From NCBI GenBank assembly GCA_043802425.1, contig JAZDLA010000021.1, positions 1 through 17,404 of the forward strand: a DNA stretch of 17,404 bases, in the 5' to 3' direction. Shown in pieces: positions 6,855 to 14,445 of the stretch (the first letter of the stretch is position 1; the number at the start of each line of letters is the position of its first letter). The stretch comes from JAGUYA01 sp043802425 (lineage in GTDB: Bacteria; Omnitrophota; Gorgyraeia; Gygaellales; Profunditerraquicolaceae). A program made the position numbers and the translations under genes. Under the pieces are notes generated by a model, which saw nothing but the letters and a program-made list of their open reading frames with translations, ran no database searches and was not told where the DNA came from.

Positions 6855-9619
6855 TGAAGGAAATACCTACTCGTTATAATCCCAAAGAGACCGAAGATAA
6901 GTGGTATAAAATTTGGGAAGAGAATAATCTTTTTTCTGCCGGATCTAATCACGCCAAGAAACCTTTCTGTATAGTTATCCCTCCGCCGAATGTCACCGGT
7001 ATCTTGCACATGGGGCATGCCTTGAATAACACTATCCAGGATATCCTTATCCGTTATCATAGGATGAAGGGCGAAGAATCTCTTTGGATGCCCGGCACTG
7101 ACCATGCTGGTATTGCTACGCAGAATGTAGTGGAAAAAGCCATTGCCAAAGACGGACTGAAACGCCAGGATTTAGGTAGGGAGAAATTTATTGAAAAAGT
7201 CTGGCAATGGAAGGAGCAGTACGGCTCAACAATTATCCATCAATTAAAGAAATTAGGTGCTTCCTGCGATTGGGATAGGATGCGTTTTACCATGGAGGAG
7301 GAGTATTCTCGGGCAGTGTTAGAGGTGTTTGTCAGGCTCTATGAAAAAGGCTTGATCTACCGGGGAAGCTATATTATCAATTGGTGCCCGCGTTGCCAGA
7401 CTGCGCTTTCAGACGAAGAGGCGCCGCACCGGGAATTACAAGGAAGCCTTTATTATTTACGATATCCTTTTAAGGGTCAGTCCTCTTCCAGGGGAGAAGA
7501 CCATTATATAGTAGTAGCCACTACTCGTCCGGAGACGATGTTAGGCGATACCGCGGTTGCGGTTAACCCGAGAGATAAGCGCTATAAGAAATTTATCGGG
7601 AAGGTCTTAATTTTACCTTTAATCAACAGAGAAATAAAAATAATCGCCGACAACATGGTAGATATGAAATTCGGCACTGGCATGGTTAAGGTTACGCCTG
7701 CGCATGACCCCAACGACTATATTTTAGGCAAAAAACACCATCTGGAATTTATCAATATCATGCATCCTGACGGTCGCCTAAACGAGAACGCCGGTGATTA
7801 TAAAGATATGGATAGATTCAAAGCCAGGGAACTAATTTTGGAAGATTTAAAAGGAAAGGGGTTGCTGGAGAAGGTCCAGCCTCATCAGTTGTCCGCCGGA
7901 CATTGCTACCGTTGTCATACCCTTATTGAGCCGTATTTATCTCGGCAGTGGTTTGTAAAGATGAAACCATTGGCTAAGCCGGCAATCGCAGCGGTTAAAA
8001 AAGGAAAAATCCGATTTCATCCTCAGCGCTGGACAAAAATTTATCTTAGCTGGATGGAGAATATCCAGGATTGGTGTATTTCTAGGCAGATCTGGTGGGG
8101 ACATCGTTTACCTGTTTATTACTGTCGCAACTGCATGAAACAGGCAAACGAGTTGTCAGTTGTTAGTTGTCAGTTGTCAGAAAAAACTAAAGATAAAAAA
8201 GGCATAATTGTCTCTAGGGTTAAACCTGAAAAATGTTCAGTTTGTGGCTCAACTGATATTTATCAAGACGAAGATGTATTAGATACTTGGTTCTCTTCCT
8301 GGCTGTGGCCTTTTGCTACATTCTATTGGCCAGCGCAGAAGGGCCAGTCACCTTCTAGGGGAGGAGACCCTGTAAAGGATTTGAAATATTTTTATCCCAC
8401 CTCGGTTCTAGTGACTGCGCCGGAGATAATCTTCTTTTGGGTGGCCAGGATGATTATGGCAGGGTTGGAGTTTATGAAGGACATCCCTTTTAAGGATGTC
8501 TATATCCACGGCACGGTGCGCGATATCGAAGGTAAGAAAATGTCCAAATCCTTGGGTAACATCATTGACCCCCTGGATATTATAAATGAATACGGCGCGG
8601 ATGCCCTACGGTTTAGCCTGATTTCTATCACGGCGCAAGGGCAGGATGTATTTTTATCCGAAGAGAGGTTCCAGCAGGGGAGGAATTTCGCCAATAAAAT
8701 CTGGAATGCCTCCAGGTTTATCTTGATGAATCTGGAGCCGGCTTGTATTAAAGTAGACCTTTGTGAGTTTTACAGGAGGGCGGACCTGGGGATTATTAAC
8801 CGTTGGATATTGAGCAGGTTTTATAGTGTCCTAAAAGAAACAACGGCAAAACTAGAGCATTATAAGTTTAATGAAGCTGCAAATATACTCTACGGATTCT
8901 TCTGGCATGAGTTCTGCGATTGGTACCTGGAGATGGTTAAGCCCGATATAAAAAATAAGCAGAATCAGGTGGTGATCTATAAGGTCCTAGAGAAATTCTT
9001 AAGGGTAATGCATCCTTTTATGCCCTTTGTTACGGAAGAGATCTGGCAGAGCTTAAACCAAAGAACTAGAGAGCTAGAGGACCAAAGAACCAGTATAATG
9101 GTTGAGCCGTGGCCCCACATACAGGAGAAGCTGATTGATAAAGAAGCAGAGTCACGGATGAATACGTTGTTTGAGGTAATCAACGCTATCAGAAATATGC
9201 GCTCGGAACTGGAAGTTCCTCTTCAGGATAAGGTAGATCTTCAGATTTATCTAACTAATAAAGAAAAGAAGGCCCTGTTTGAATCATTAGATTTGCATAT
9301 CAGGAATTTGGCAGGCTTAAAAAATATTATCTTTAAGGAACACTATTACCATGTGCGCGGACAGTTTAGCGCGGTGCTTGAGGATATCCATATAGTCATA
9401 CCTTTGGGCGAAATAGCTGACGCAGATAATTATAAGAAGAGGATAAATCAAAAGGTCGGCAGAATAGAGTCCGAAATTAAGGTAAAAGAGAATACCCTGG
9501 CTAATGATAATTTCACCAGAAGGGCGCCTGCGGAGATTGTGGAAAAGGAAAGGTTAAAATTAAAGGAACTCAAAGAAATACTTAAAAAATTAAAGGTGGT
9601 GAAAGATGGATTCCAATAA
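6854..9619 (+). CDS. valS: Valyl-tRNA synthetase, with several repeat-derived insertions
   Basis: Class I aminoacyl-tRNA synthetase charging tRNA-Val. The 921-residue protein has the HIGH-type motif LHMGHALNNT (H52-H55), the CP1 editing domain with VATTRPETMLGDTAVAV near 222, a zinc-ribbon pair C424/C427 and C461/C464, QDEDVLDTWFSSWLWPF, KKMSKSLGN (KMSKS 562-566), an anticodon-binding domain and the C-terminal coiled-coil arm (about 850-921) ending in the usual NFTRRAPAEIVEKERLKL pattern. All catalytic signatures are intact. Four short segments look foreign to the family and are made of DNA repeats, all in frame and in loops: residues 207-216, 433-443, 496-505 and 735-747. ATG 6854 is coupled to the cimA stop (TAATG). 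nadC begins 14 nt before the valS stop. Confidence 0.97.
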   Translation: MKEIPTRYNPKETEDKWYKIWEENNLFSAGSNHAKKPFCIVIPPPNVTGILHMGHALNNTIQDILIRYHRMKGEESLWMPGTDHAGIATQNVVEKAIAKDGLKRQDLGREKFIEKVWQWKEQYGSTIIHQLKKLGASCDWDRMRFTMEEEYSRAVLEVFVRLYEKGLIYRGSYIINWCPRCQTALSDEEAPHRELQGSLYYLRYPFKGQSSSRGEDHYIVVATTRPETMLGDTAVAVNPRDKRYKKFIGKVLILPLINREIKIIADNMVDMKFGTGMVKVTPAHDPNDYILGKKHHLEFINIMHPDGRLNENAGDYKDMDRFKARELILEDLKGKGLLEKVQPHQLSAGHCYRCHTLIEPYLSRQWFVKMKPLAKPAIAAVKKGKIRFHPQRWTKIYLSWMENIQDWCISRQIWWGHRLPVYYCRNCMKQANELSVVSCQLSEKTKDKKGIIVSRVKPEKCSVCGSTDIYQDEDVLDTWFSSWLWPFATFYWPAQKGQSPSRGGDPVKDLKYFYPTSVLVTAPEIIFFWVARMIMAGLEFMKDIPFKDVYIHGTVRDIEGKKMSKSLGNIIDPLDIINEYGADALRFSLISITAQGQDVFLSEERFQQGRNFANKIWNASRFILMNLEPACIKVDLCEFYRRADLGIINRWILSRFYSVLKETTAKLEHYKFNEAANILYGFFWHEFCDWYLEMVKPDIKNKQNQVVIYKVLEKFLRVMHPFMPFVTEEIWQSLNQRTRELEDQRTSIMVEPWPHIQEKLIDKEAESRMNTLFEVINAIRNMRSELEVPLQDKVDLQIYLTNKEKKALFESLDLHIRNLAGLKNIIFKEHYYHVRGQFSAVLEDIHIVIPLGEIADADNYKKRINQKVGRIESEIKVKENTLANDNFTRRAPAEIVEKERLKLKELKEILKKLKVVKDGFQ
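7472..7502 (+). repeat. In-frame 31-nt repeat in valS, copy A
   Basis: This segment encodes KGQSSSRGED (residues 207-216) just before the YIVVATTRPETM editing motif. It matches 26 of 31 bases with 8339-8369, in the same codon phase. It contains an imperfect palindrome (GGTC at 7475-7478 against GACC at 7499-7502). ValRS relatives normally have only a short turn here, so it appears inserted. Confidence 0.6.
8151..8180 (+). repeat. Tandem heptamer (AGTTGTC)x4 inside valS
   Basis: Four consecutive 7-bp units, AGTTGTC / AGTTGTT / AGTTGTC / AGTTGTC, then AG. They encode ELSVVSCQLS (residues 433-442) in the loop between the two zinc-ribbon cysteine pairs of ValRS. A change of one unit would shift the frame, so copy number must be fixed for valS to work unless three units change at once. 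Confidence 0.85.
8339..8370 (+). repeat. In-frame 31-nt repeat in valS, copy B
   Basis: Encodes KGQSPSRGGD (residues 496-505) between WPAQ and DLKYFYPTSVLVT, where ValRS proteins usually run through with a short loop. It is 26/31 identical in DNA to 7472-7502 and in the same reading phase. The ends form an imperfect palindrome (GGG 8341-8343 with CCC 8368-8370). Confidence 0.6.
9057..9093 (+). repeat. Degenerate tandem octamer inside valS
   Basis: Units ACCAAAGA / ACTAGAGA / GCTAGAGG / ACCAAAGA / ACCAG show an 8-bp period, with an exact ACCAAAGAAC 24 bp apart (9057-9066 and 9081-9090). It encodes QRTRELEDQRT between EEIWQSLN and SIMVEPWP, a place where ValRS normally has a short variable loop. 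Three units make 24 nt, which preserves frame. Confidence 0.65.
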
Positions 9620-10487
9620 GTATTTTCTCTCCGAAACAAAACCGGAATTAGACCCCGTAAAATTAGACGCGATTGTGCGCCGCGCCTTAATCGAAGATAT
9701 CGGTAAGGGGGATATCACTACAAAGTTGACCATCCCCAAAGATAAGGAAATTAGCGCGGAATTACTGGCGAAGGAGAATTGTATCATCTGCGGGTTGAAG
9801 GCTGCGGAAAGAGTTTTTAAGATAAGCGATGGCAGTATAAGTTTTAAACCTTTGGTTCGGGAAGGGGCGCCTCTTAAAAAAGGTAAGGTATTTGCCAGGC
9901 TTAAGGGGCGTGCGGGTAGTATCCTGACCGCAGAGCGGGTGGCGCTGAATTTATTGAGTATGCTTTCCGGAATAGCTACCAAGACCAGGGAATACGTAAA
10001 ACACATTGAGCCTTATAAGACAAAAATTACCGATACCCGTAAGACTATCCCCGGCCTAAGAGAGTTACAAAAATACGCTGTTCGCATCGGAGGTGGCCAT
10101 AACCATAGGATGGGGTTAGATGAAATGATACTGATCAAAGATAATCATATTAAGGTAACCGAAGGTTACACCAAATTGCCCAGCGTGCCTAAGGGTTTTA
10201 AGATTGAAATAGAGGTGCAGAACCTGGAAGAATTTAAGCATGCCCTTAAGTTTAAGCCGGATGTGATTATGCTGGATAATATGGGCATCAAAGATATAAG
10301 GCAGGCGGTTAAGATTAGAAACAACACTAAATTTACCAGTCACCATGCGCCTAGCAAGTTAGAAGCTTCAGGTGGGGTAGATTTTAAGAGCGTAAGGAAG
10401 ATTGCTGCGGCGGGAGTGGATATTATTTCTATCGGAGAACTGACGCATTCTATAGATTCGGTAGATATGAGTTTAGAGATAAAATGA
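9606..10487 (+). CDS. nadC: Nicotinate-nucleotide pyrophosphorylase (quinolinate phosphoribosyltransferase)
   Basis: Converts quinolinate and PRPP to nicotinate mononucleotide, CO2 and pyrophosphate in de novo NAD synthesis. The 293-residue length is normal. Visible motifs are ALIEDIGKGDITT near 28, LTAERVALNLLSMLSGIAT near 107 (containing the E-R quinolinate-binding pair), DTRKTIPGLRELQKYAV near 143, GGGHNHRMGLDEMILIKDNH near 163, EIEVQNLEE, MLDNM near 222, LEASGGV and ISIGELTHS near the end (phosphate-binding barrel loops). ATG 9606 overlaps valS by 14 nt with AAGGTGG upstream. uvrB follows after 4 bp. No nadA or nadB is in the window. The segment before LEASGG (NNTKFTSHHAPSK) is slightly longer than usual but shows no DNA repeat. 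Confidence 0.96.
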   Translation: MDSNKYFLSETKPELDPVKLDAIVRRALIEDIGKGDITTKLTIPKDKEISAELLAKENCIICGLKAAERVFKISDGSISFKPLVREGAPLKKGKVFARLKGRAGSILTAERVALNLLSMLSGIATKTREYVKHIEPYKTKITDTRKTIPGLRELQKYAVRIGGGHNHRMGLDEMILIKDNHIKVTEGYTKLPSVPKGFKIEIEVQNLEEFKHALKFKPDVIMLDNMGIKDIRQAVKIRNNTKFTSHHAPSKLEASGGVDFKSVRKIAAAGVDIISIGELTHSIDSVDMSLEIK

Positions 10488-10491
10488 GGGA

Positions 10492-12489
10492 ATGGATAAA
10501 TTTAAGCTTATTTGCGATTACCGGCCATGCGGTGACCAGCCGAGGGCAATTGAGGAATTAACGCATGCACTCTTATCCGCAAGACCATACCAGACATTGC
10601 TGGGGGTTACCGGCTCAGGTAAGACCTTTACCTTAGCCAATGTTATTACCCGGATCAATAAACCTACCTTAGTTATCTCGCACAACAAGACGCTTGCCGC
10701 CCAATTATACTCGGAATTTAAAGAATTTTTTCCGCATAACGCCATAGGATATTTCGTAAGTTACTACGATTATTATCAGCCGGAGGCATATATTCCGTCC
10801 ACGGATACCTATATAGAAAAAGACGCCTCTATTAACGATAGGTTAGACCGCTTAAGGCTTTCGGCAACGAGCGCGCTTTTGTCTCGCCGTGATGTTCTGA
10901 TTGTGGCATCGGTATCCTGCATCTATAATCTGGGTTCACCCGATGATTATCGGGAGTTGCTCGTTTTTATCGAAAAGGGCCAGATTATTGCGCGCGATAC
11001 AATGATTTTAAGATTCATTCAGATACAATACGAGAGGAATGATTATGAATTCCTTCGCGGTAGAATTAGGGTTAGGGGCGATGTGGTAGAGATTTTTCCT
11101 TCTTATCAGGAAAAGGCGCTACGTATAGAATTTTTAGGCGATAAGATAGAAAGGATTACCGAGATTAATCCGGTATCAGGAGAAATCTTAAATAATTTAG
11201 ATAAGGTGGCAATATATCCGGCTAAACATTTTATCGTTTCCGCAGATAAGATTGAAGGCGCGCTTAAATCTATAGAGTCGGAGTTAGAGGATCAGCTTAA
11301 ATCATTAAGAAGCAAGAGCAAATTATTGGAAGCGCAACGCCTGGAATCCCGTACTAAATATGATATGGAGATGTTAAGGGAAATCGGCTATTGCCATGGA
11401 ATCGAGAATTATTCGCGTCATCTATCAGGCAGGCTTTCTGGGTCAAGGCCGTATTGTTTAATTGATTATTTTCCACGGGACTTTCTTACTATAATCGACG
11501 AATCTCACGTAACTGTGCCGCAGGTAAGAGGTATGTATGAAGGTGACCGCGCCAGAAAAGAAACTCTGGTGGAGTATGGCTTTAGGCTACCGTCGTGCTT
11601 AGATAACCGGCCCTTAAAATTTGATGAGTTTCAGGATTTAGTCAGGCAGGAGGTGTTTGTTTCTGCTACGCCTAATGAATATGAGATAAAAAAGAGCCAG
11701 GGTAGAATTATTGAACAGATTATCCGGCCTACGGGTCTGGTCGACCCTGAGATTATCATTAAACCCAGCCAGGGGCAGATTGAAGATCTGATCACAGAAA
11801 TTAAAAAACGCGCCCAAAAAAATGAGCGGGTTTTAGTGACTACCCTTACTAAGAGGATGGCTGAAGACTTAACTAGCTATTTACAGGAGAAGGGTTTAAG
11901 GGTAAAATATATGCATTCTGAAATACAGACTATTGAACGCTCAAAGATACTGCGGGAATTGAGGCAGCAGGCGTTTGATTGTCTGGTAGGGATAAACCTG
12001 CTGAGAGAAGGATTGGACTTACCGGAGGTATCGCTGGTAGCGATCCTAGATGCGGATAAAGAAGGGTTTTTACGTTCGGCGACTTCCTTAATTCAGGTTG
12101 GCGGCCGCGCCGCACGCAATATTAACGGCACAGTAATTATGTATGCGGATACCATGACCGGATCGATAAAAAAAGCAATCGCGGAGAGTAACCGCAGGAG
12201 AAAGATACAAGTAGAGTTTAACAATAAAAATAAGATTACCCCGCGTTCTATACAGAAGGCGATCAGGCAGGGGATCGAAGATTTAGCCGAGGTTGAGGAG
12301 TTCGTAGCAGGTTTAACTGGAGAGGCTAAAGACGAATACGAGCTAAATAAATATATCGCAGAATTGGAATATGAAATGGAGCTTGCTGCCAGGAACTTGC
12401 AGTTTGAGAAAGCAGCAGTAATCAGGGACGAAATTAAGGAAATGAGAGGGACACCCACCCAGCCAAAGCTAAGGGTGTCCCCTAATTAA
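10492..12489 (+). CDS. uvrB: UvrABC excision nuclease subunit B, with repeat-encoded C terminus
   Basis: Damage-verifying helicase-like subunit of nucleotide excision repair; it receives damaged DNA from UvrA and recruits UvrC. The 665-residue protein has Walker A GVTGSGKT (38-45), the beta-hairpin region YYDYYQPEAYIPS (91-103), DESH (336-339), FVSATP, LREGLDLPEVSLVAILDADKEG-type motif V and an arginine-finger motif VI reading QVGGRAAR (535-542), where most UvrB proteins have QTIGRAAR. The UVR domain that contacts UvrC ends near residue 651. The last 13 residues, GTPTQPKLRVSPN, are translated from the first hairpin of an 84-bp repeat, which also supplies the TAA stop. GAGGG overlapping the nadC stop serves as ribosome site. 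No uvrA or uvrC is nearby. Confidence 0.97.
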   Translation: MDKFKLICDYRPCGDQPRAIEELTHALLSARPYQTLLGVTGSGKTFTLANVITRINKPTLVISHNKTLAAQLYSEFKEFFPHNAIGYFVSYYDYYQPEAYIPSTDTYIEKDASINDRLDRLRLSATSALLSRRDVLIVASVSCIYNLGSPDDYRELLVFIEKGQIIARDTMILRFIQIQYERNDYEFLRGRIRVRGDVVEIFPSYQEKALRIEFLGDKIERITEINPVSGEILNNLDKVAIYPAKHFIVSADKIEGALKSIESELEDQLKSLRSKSKLLEAQRLESRTKYDMEMLREIGYCHGIENYSRHLSGRLSGSRPYCLIDYFPRDFLTIIDESHVTVPQVRGMYEGDRARKETLVEYGFRLPSCLDNRPLKFDEFQDLVRQEVFVSATPNEYEIKKSQGRIIEQIIRPTGLVDPEIIIKPSQGQIEDLITEIKKRAQKNERVLVTTLTKRMAEDLTSYLQEKGLRVKYMHSEIQTIERSKILRELRQQAFDCLVGINLLREGLDLPEVSLVAILDADKEGFLRSATSLIQVGGRAARNINGTVIMYADTMTGSIKKAIAESNRRRKIQVEFNNKNKITPRSIQKAIRQGIEDLAEVEEFVAGLTGEAKDEYELNKYIAELEYEMELAARNLQFEKAAVIRDEIKEMRGTPTQPKLRVSPN

Positions 12490-12531
12490 CTATTGTGGGG
12501 ACACCCTACCGATTGGCAGAATGGGTGTCCC
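12448..12531 (+). repeat. 84-bp double-hairpin element, copy 2 (REP/BIME-like)
   Basis: Same architecture as 2381-2464: arms GGGACACCC/GGGTGTCCC at 12448-12456 with 12473-12481 and at 12498-12506 with 12523-12531. Loops are 16 nt and the period is 50 bp. All 36 arm bases are identical between copies. The loops differ at 5 of 32 positions and the linker at 7 of 16, a pattern that fits selection or recent copying of the hairpins. The left hairpin lies inside the 3' end of uvrB; the right one is the leader of coaX, with the coaX ribosome site just outside (12537-12542). Confidence 0.9.
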
Positions 12532-12545
12532 TAACTGAGGAGAAG

Positions 12546-13280
12546 ATGTTATTAGCTATAGATATAGGTAATACCAATATAAACTGTGCCGTATTCAAGA
12601 AGCAAAAGATTATTAAGAGATTTGCTATTTCTACAAAAGATTATCGTTTGCGAAAGATTATAAAGGCGTTAGGTAAATTAGATATACGGGACAGCATTAT
12701 CTGTAGTGTAGTTCCGGCTCTGACCAGGATTATCCGTAAGGACTTAACCAGGCTATTCCATAAACCGCCTTATATTATAGGTAAAGACATAAAGGTTCCT
12801 GTAAAGAATCTTTACCGCAAAGCCCGGCAAGTAGGCCAGGACCGCTTAGTGAATGCCTATGCAGGCATTGTCTATTATGGTGCGCCTTTAATTGTAGTGG
12901 ATTTTGGTACTGCGGTGACCTTTGATGTGGTTTCTAAGGATAAAGAATATTCAGGTGGCATAATTTTTCCGGGCCTGGAGATTTCACTGGATGCGCTGAG
13001 TGAGAGGACCGCGCTATTACCGAGAATAAAATTAAGAACCCCTGGCGAACTTATCGGCAGAGATACTGTTAACAGTATGCTTAGCGGGATAGTTTATGGG
13101 TTTGCGGCGCTTACCGATGATTTGGTCGTCAGGATAAAAACCAGGATAGGTAAGGCTGCGCATGTCATCGGTACAGGCGGCAGCATTAATTTAGTCAGTA
13201 AGTATTGTAAGGGCGTCGATAAAATAGACAGGGATTTAACCCTTAAGGGATTAAATTTGATTGCATTAAGATTACTTTAG
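12546..13280 (+). CDS. coaX: Type III pantothenate kinase
   Basis: Phosphorylates pantothenate, the first step of CoA synthesis; the type III enzyme belongs to the ASKHA fold and is insensitive to CoA. The 244-residue protein starts MLLAIDIGNTNINCAVF (phosphate-1 motif DIGNTN, 6-11), then has SVVPALT, VGQDRLVNA near 98, VDFGTAVTFDVV near 118 (phosphate-2), GGIIFPGL and IGTGGSI near 221. The start was set at ATG 12546, which has GAGGAG just upstream and places the family's N terminus exactly. An in-frame ATG at 12495 would add 17 residues translated from the double-hairpin repeat and is unlikely to be used. CoaX acts in the same pathway as the CoaB at 547-1173, although 11 kb away. Confidence 0.94.
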   Translation: MLLAIDIGNTNINCAVFKKQKIIKRFAISTKDYRLRKIIKALGKLDIRDSIICSVVPALTRIIRKDLTRLFHKPPYIIGKDIKVPVKNLYRKARQVGQDRLVNAYAGIVYYGAPLIVVDFGTAVTFDVVSKDKEYSGGIIFPGLEISLDALSERTALLPRIKLRTPGELIGRDTVNSMLSGIVYGFAALTDDLVVRIKTRIGKAAHVIGTGGSINLVSKYCKGVDKIDRDLTLKGLNLIALRLL

Positions 13281-13310
13281 TTGTAAAATATAAAAAAGAG
13301 TCTAGTAAAA

Positions 13311-14018
13311 ATGAGAAGATTAAATATGTCTAGAGAGATAAAATTTAAGGCGTTACTGATAATATCCGTGCTAGCGCCTTTATTTTTATTTTCTCACGCC
13401 TCTGCCGCCAGCGCAGCCAAGTGGTTTTCTTTTAACAAAAGGGACGCATTAGCTGAATGGCAGGAGAAGATATTCAAAGGCAAGGTCTTCTATTCCATTA
13501 AAATGGAGAAGATGGGCGGTTACCTGGCTGCTTATAGTAAAAATGCCGCTTCAGGTATTTTATACGAGATAAGTTTTAGTCCCAGAAAATATCCGGTAGT
13601 CAGCTGGAAATGGAAAGTTATTCAATTCCCGCAGGAGAGTGCAGGGCAGCATTCGGCAGGTAGATGGATAGAAAAGGATGATTATGCCACCAGGTTTTAT
13701 GTTATATTCCCCGCTTTCTTTTTTACCAACACTAAGAGCCTGGAATATGTCTGGGACAAGTATCTTCCCGAGGGTACGGTGATGACCAGCCCCTATTATA
13801 GAAATATCAAAATCATTGTGGCAGAATCCGGAGAAAAGAATCTGGGTAAATGGGTTTCTGAAAAAAGAAATATATACGAAGATTTTAAAAAGGCCTTCGG
13901 CAGGGCGCCCGGGCACGTAGGGGCAATTGCGATTATGACCGATACGGATAATACTATTAGCACAGCAGAAGCAGATTATGATGAAATAAAAGTGGGGTAT
14001 AAAGATGGAGAAAATTAG
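13311..14018 (+). CDS. Exported DUF3047 family protein
   Basis: A 235-residue protein of unknown function that I recognise as DUF3047. A basic N terminus and hydrophobic run (about 11-28) end in SHASAASAA, a plausible signal peptidase I site, so it is probably periplasmic. The mature part has the family's pattern: W-F-F near the start, PVVSWKWKV near 95, EKDDYATRFYVIF near 120, SLEYVWDKYLPEG, TSPYYRNIKIIVAESG near 160, and the ending GAIAIMTDTDNTISTAEADYDEI. ATG 13311 or ATG 13326 (MSREIKF, with GAGAAG upstream) are both possible starts. It follows coaX by 30 bp with no terminator visible and overlaps the next gene by 14 nt, suggesting functional coupling with that membrane protein. Confidence 0.8.
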   Translation: MRRLNMSREIKFKALLIISVLAPLFLFSHASAASAAKWFSFNKRDALAEWQEKIFKGKVFYSIKMEKMGGYLAAYSKNAASGILYEISFSPRKYPVVSWKWKVIQFPQESAGQHSAGRWIEKDDYATRFYVIFPAFFFTNTKSLEYVWDKYLPEGTVMTSPYYRNIKIIVAESGEKNLGKWVSEKRNIYEDFKKAFGRAPGHVGAIAIMTDTDNTISTAEADYDEIKVGYKDGEN

Positions 14019-14421
14019 AAGGAAAAAGAAATTTATGGGTACGTCTTTCCAGAAAAGATTATTATTCTTGATTTTTACTTCTGCGGTAATACCTACAGCC
14101 ATTGTATCCGCGGCACTATATTATCTGATGTTTAATCTCCTGGCCTGGCAGATCGGGATACCCGAAGCCATAGCCTACAACCTTATCCCGGTAGTAAAGA
14201 AGCTAAACCTGATTATTTTAATCTCTCTGCCCATTGTTTTTTTATTCCTTTGGTTCATGGCTTTAGAGTTATCCCACAGGATATCCGGGCCCTTGTTTAG
14301 GCTGGAGAGGGAATTAGAGGAGAGGATAGCCGGCAAAGGAAAAGGCCAGCATATCAATTTACGGCCTAGAGACGAACTCAAGGTACTGGTAGATAAAATC
14401 AATAAACTACTAAATAGGTAA
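14005..14421 (+). CDS. Small two-helix membrane protein with orphan HAMP domain
   Basis: A 138-residue protein with a basic N terminus (MEKIRRKKK), transmembrane helix 1 near 18-41, a short loop rather than a sensor domain, and helix 2 near 68-90. A HAMP-like module follows: HRISGPLFRLERELEERI (first amphipathic helix with the conserved Pro), a connector, then RDELKVLVDKINKLLN (second helix with the conserved acidic residue). It stops there, with no kinase, methyl-accepting or cyclase output domain. HAMP modules normally relay signals across the membrane, so this one must act on a separate partner or play a structural role. It overlaps the DUF3047 gene by 14 nt. A later start at ATG 14035 with AAGGA upstream is an alternative. 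Function unknown. Confidence 0.75.
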   Translation: MEKIRRKKKFMGTSFQKRLLFLIFTSAVIPTAIVSAALYYLMFNLLAWQIGIPEAIAYNLIPVVKKLNLIILISLPIVFLFLWFMALELSHRISGPLFRLERELEERIAGKGKGQHINLRPRDELKVLVDKINKLLNR

Positions 14422-14445
14422 CCTTAAATAAACATGAGGTACGCT

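Noticed and set aside
13560..14102. Minus-strand frame of 180 codons opposite the DUF3047 and HAMP genes
   Set aside because: The plus-strand genes have a signal peptide, family motifs and overlap; the antisense frame has none of these.
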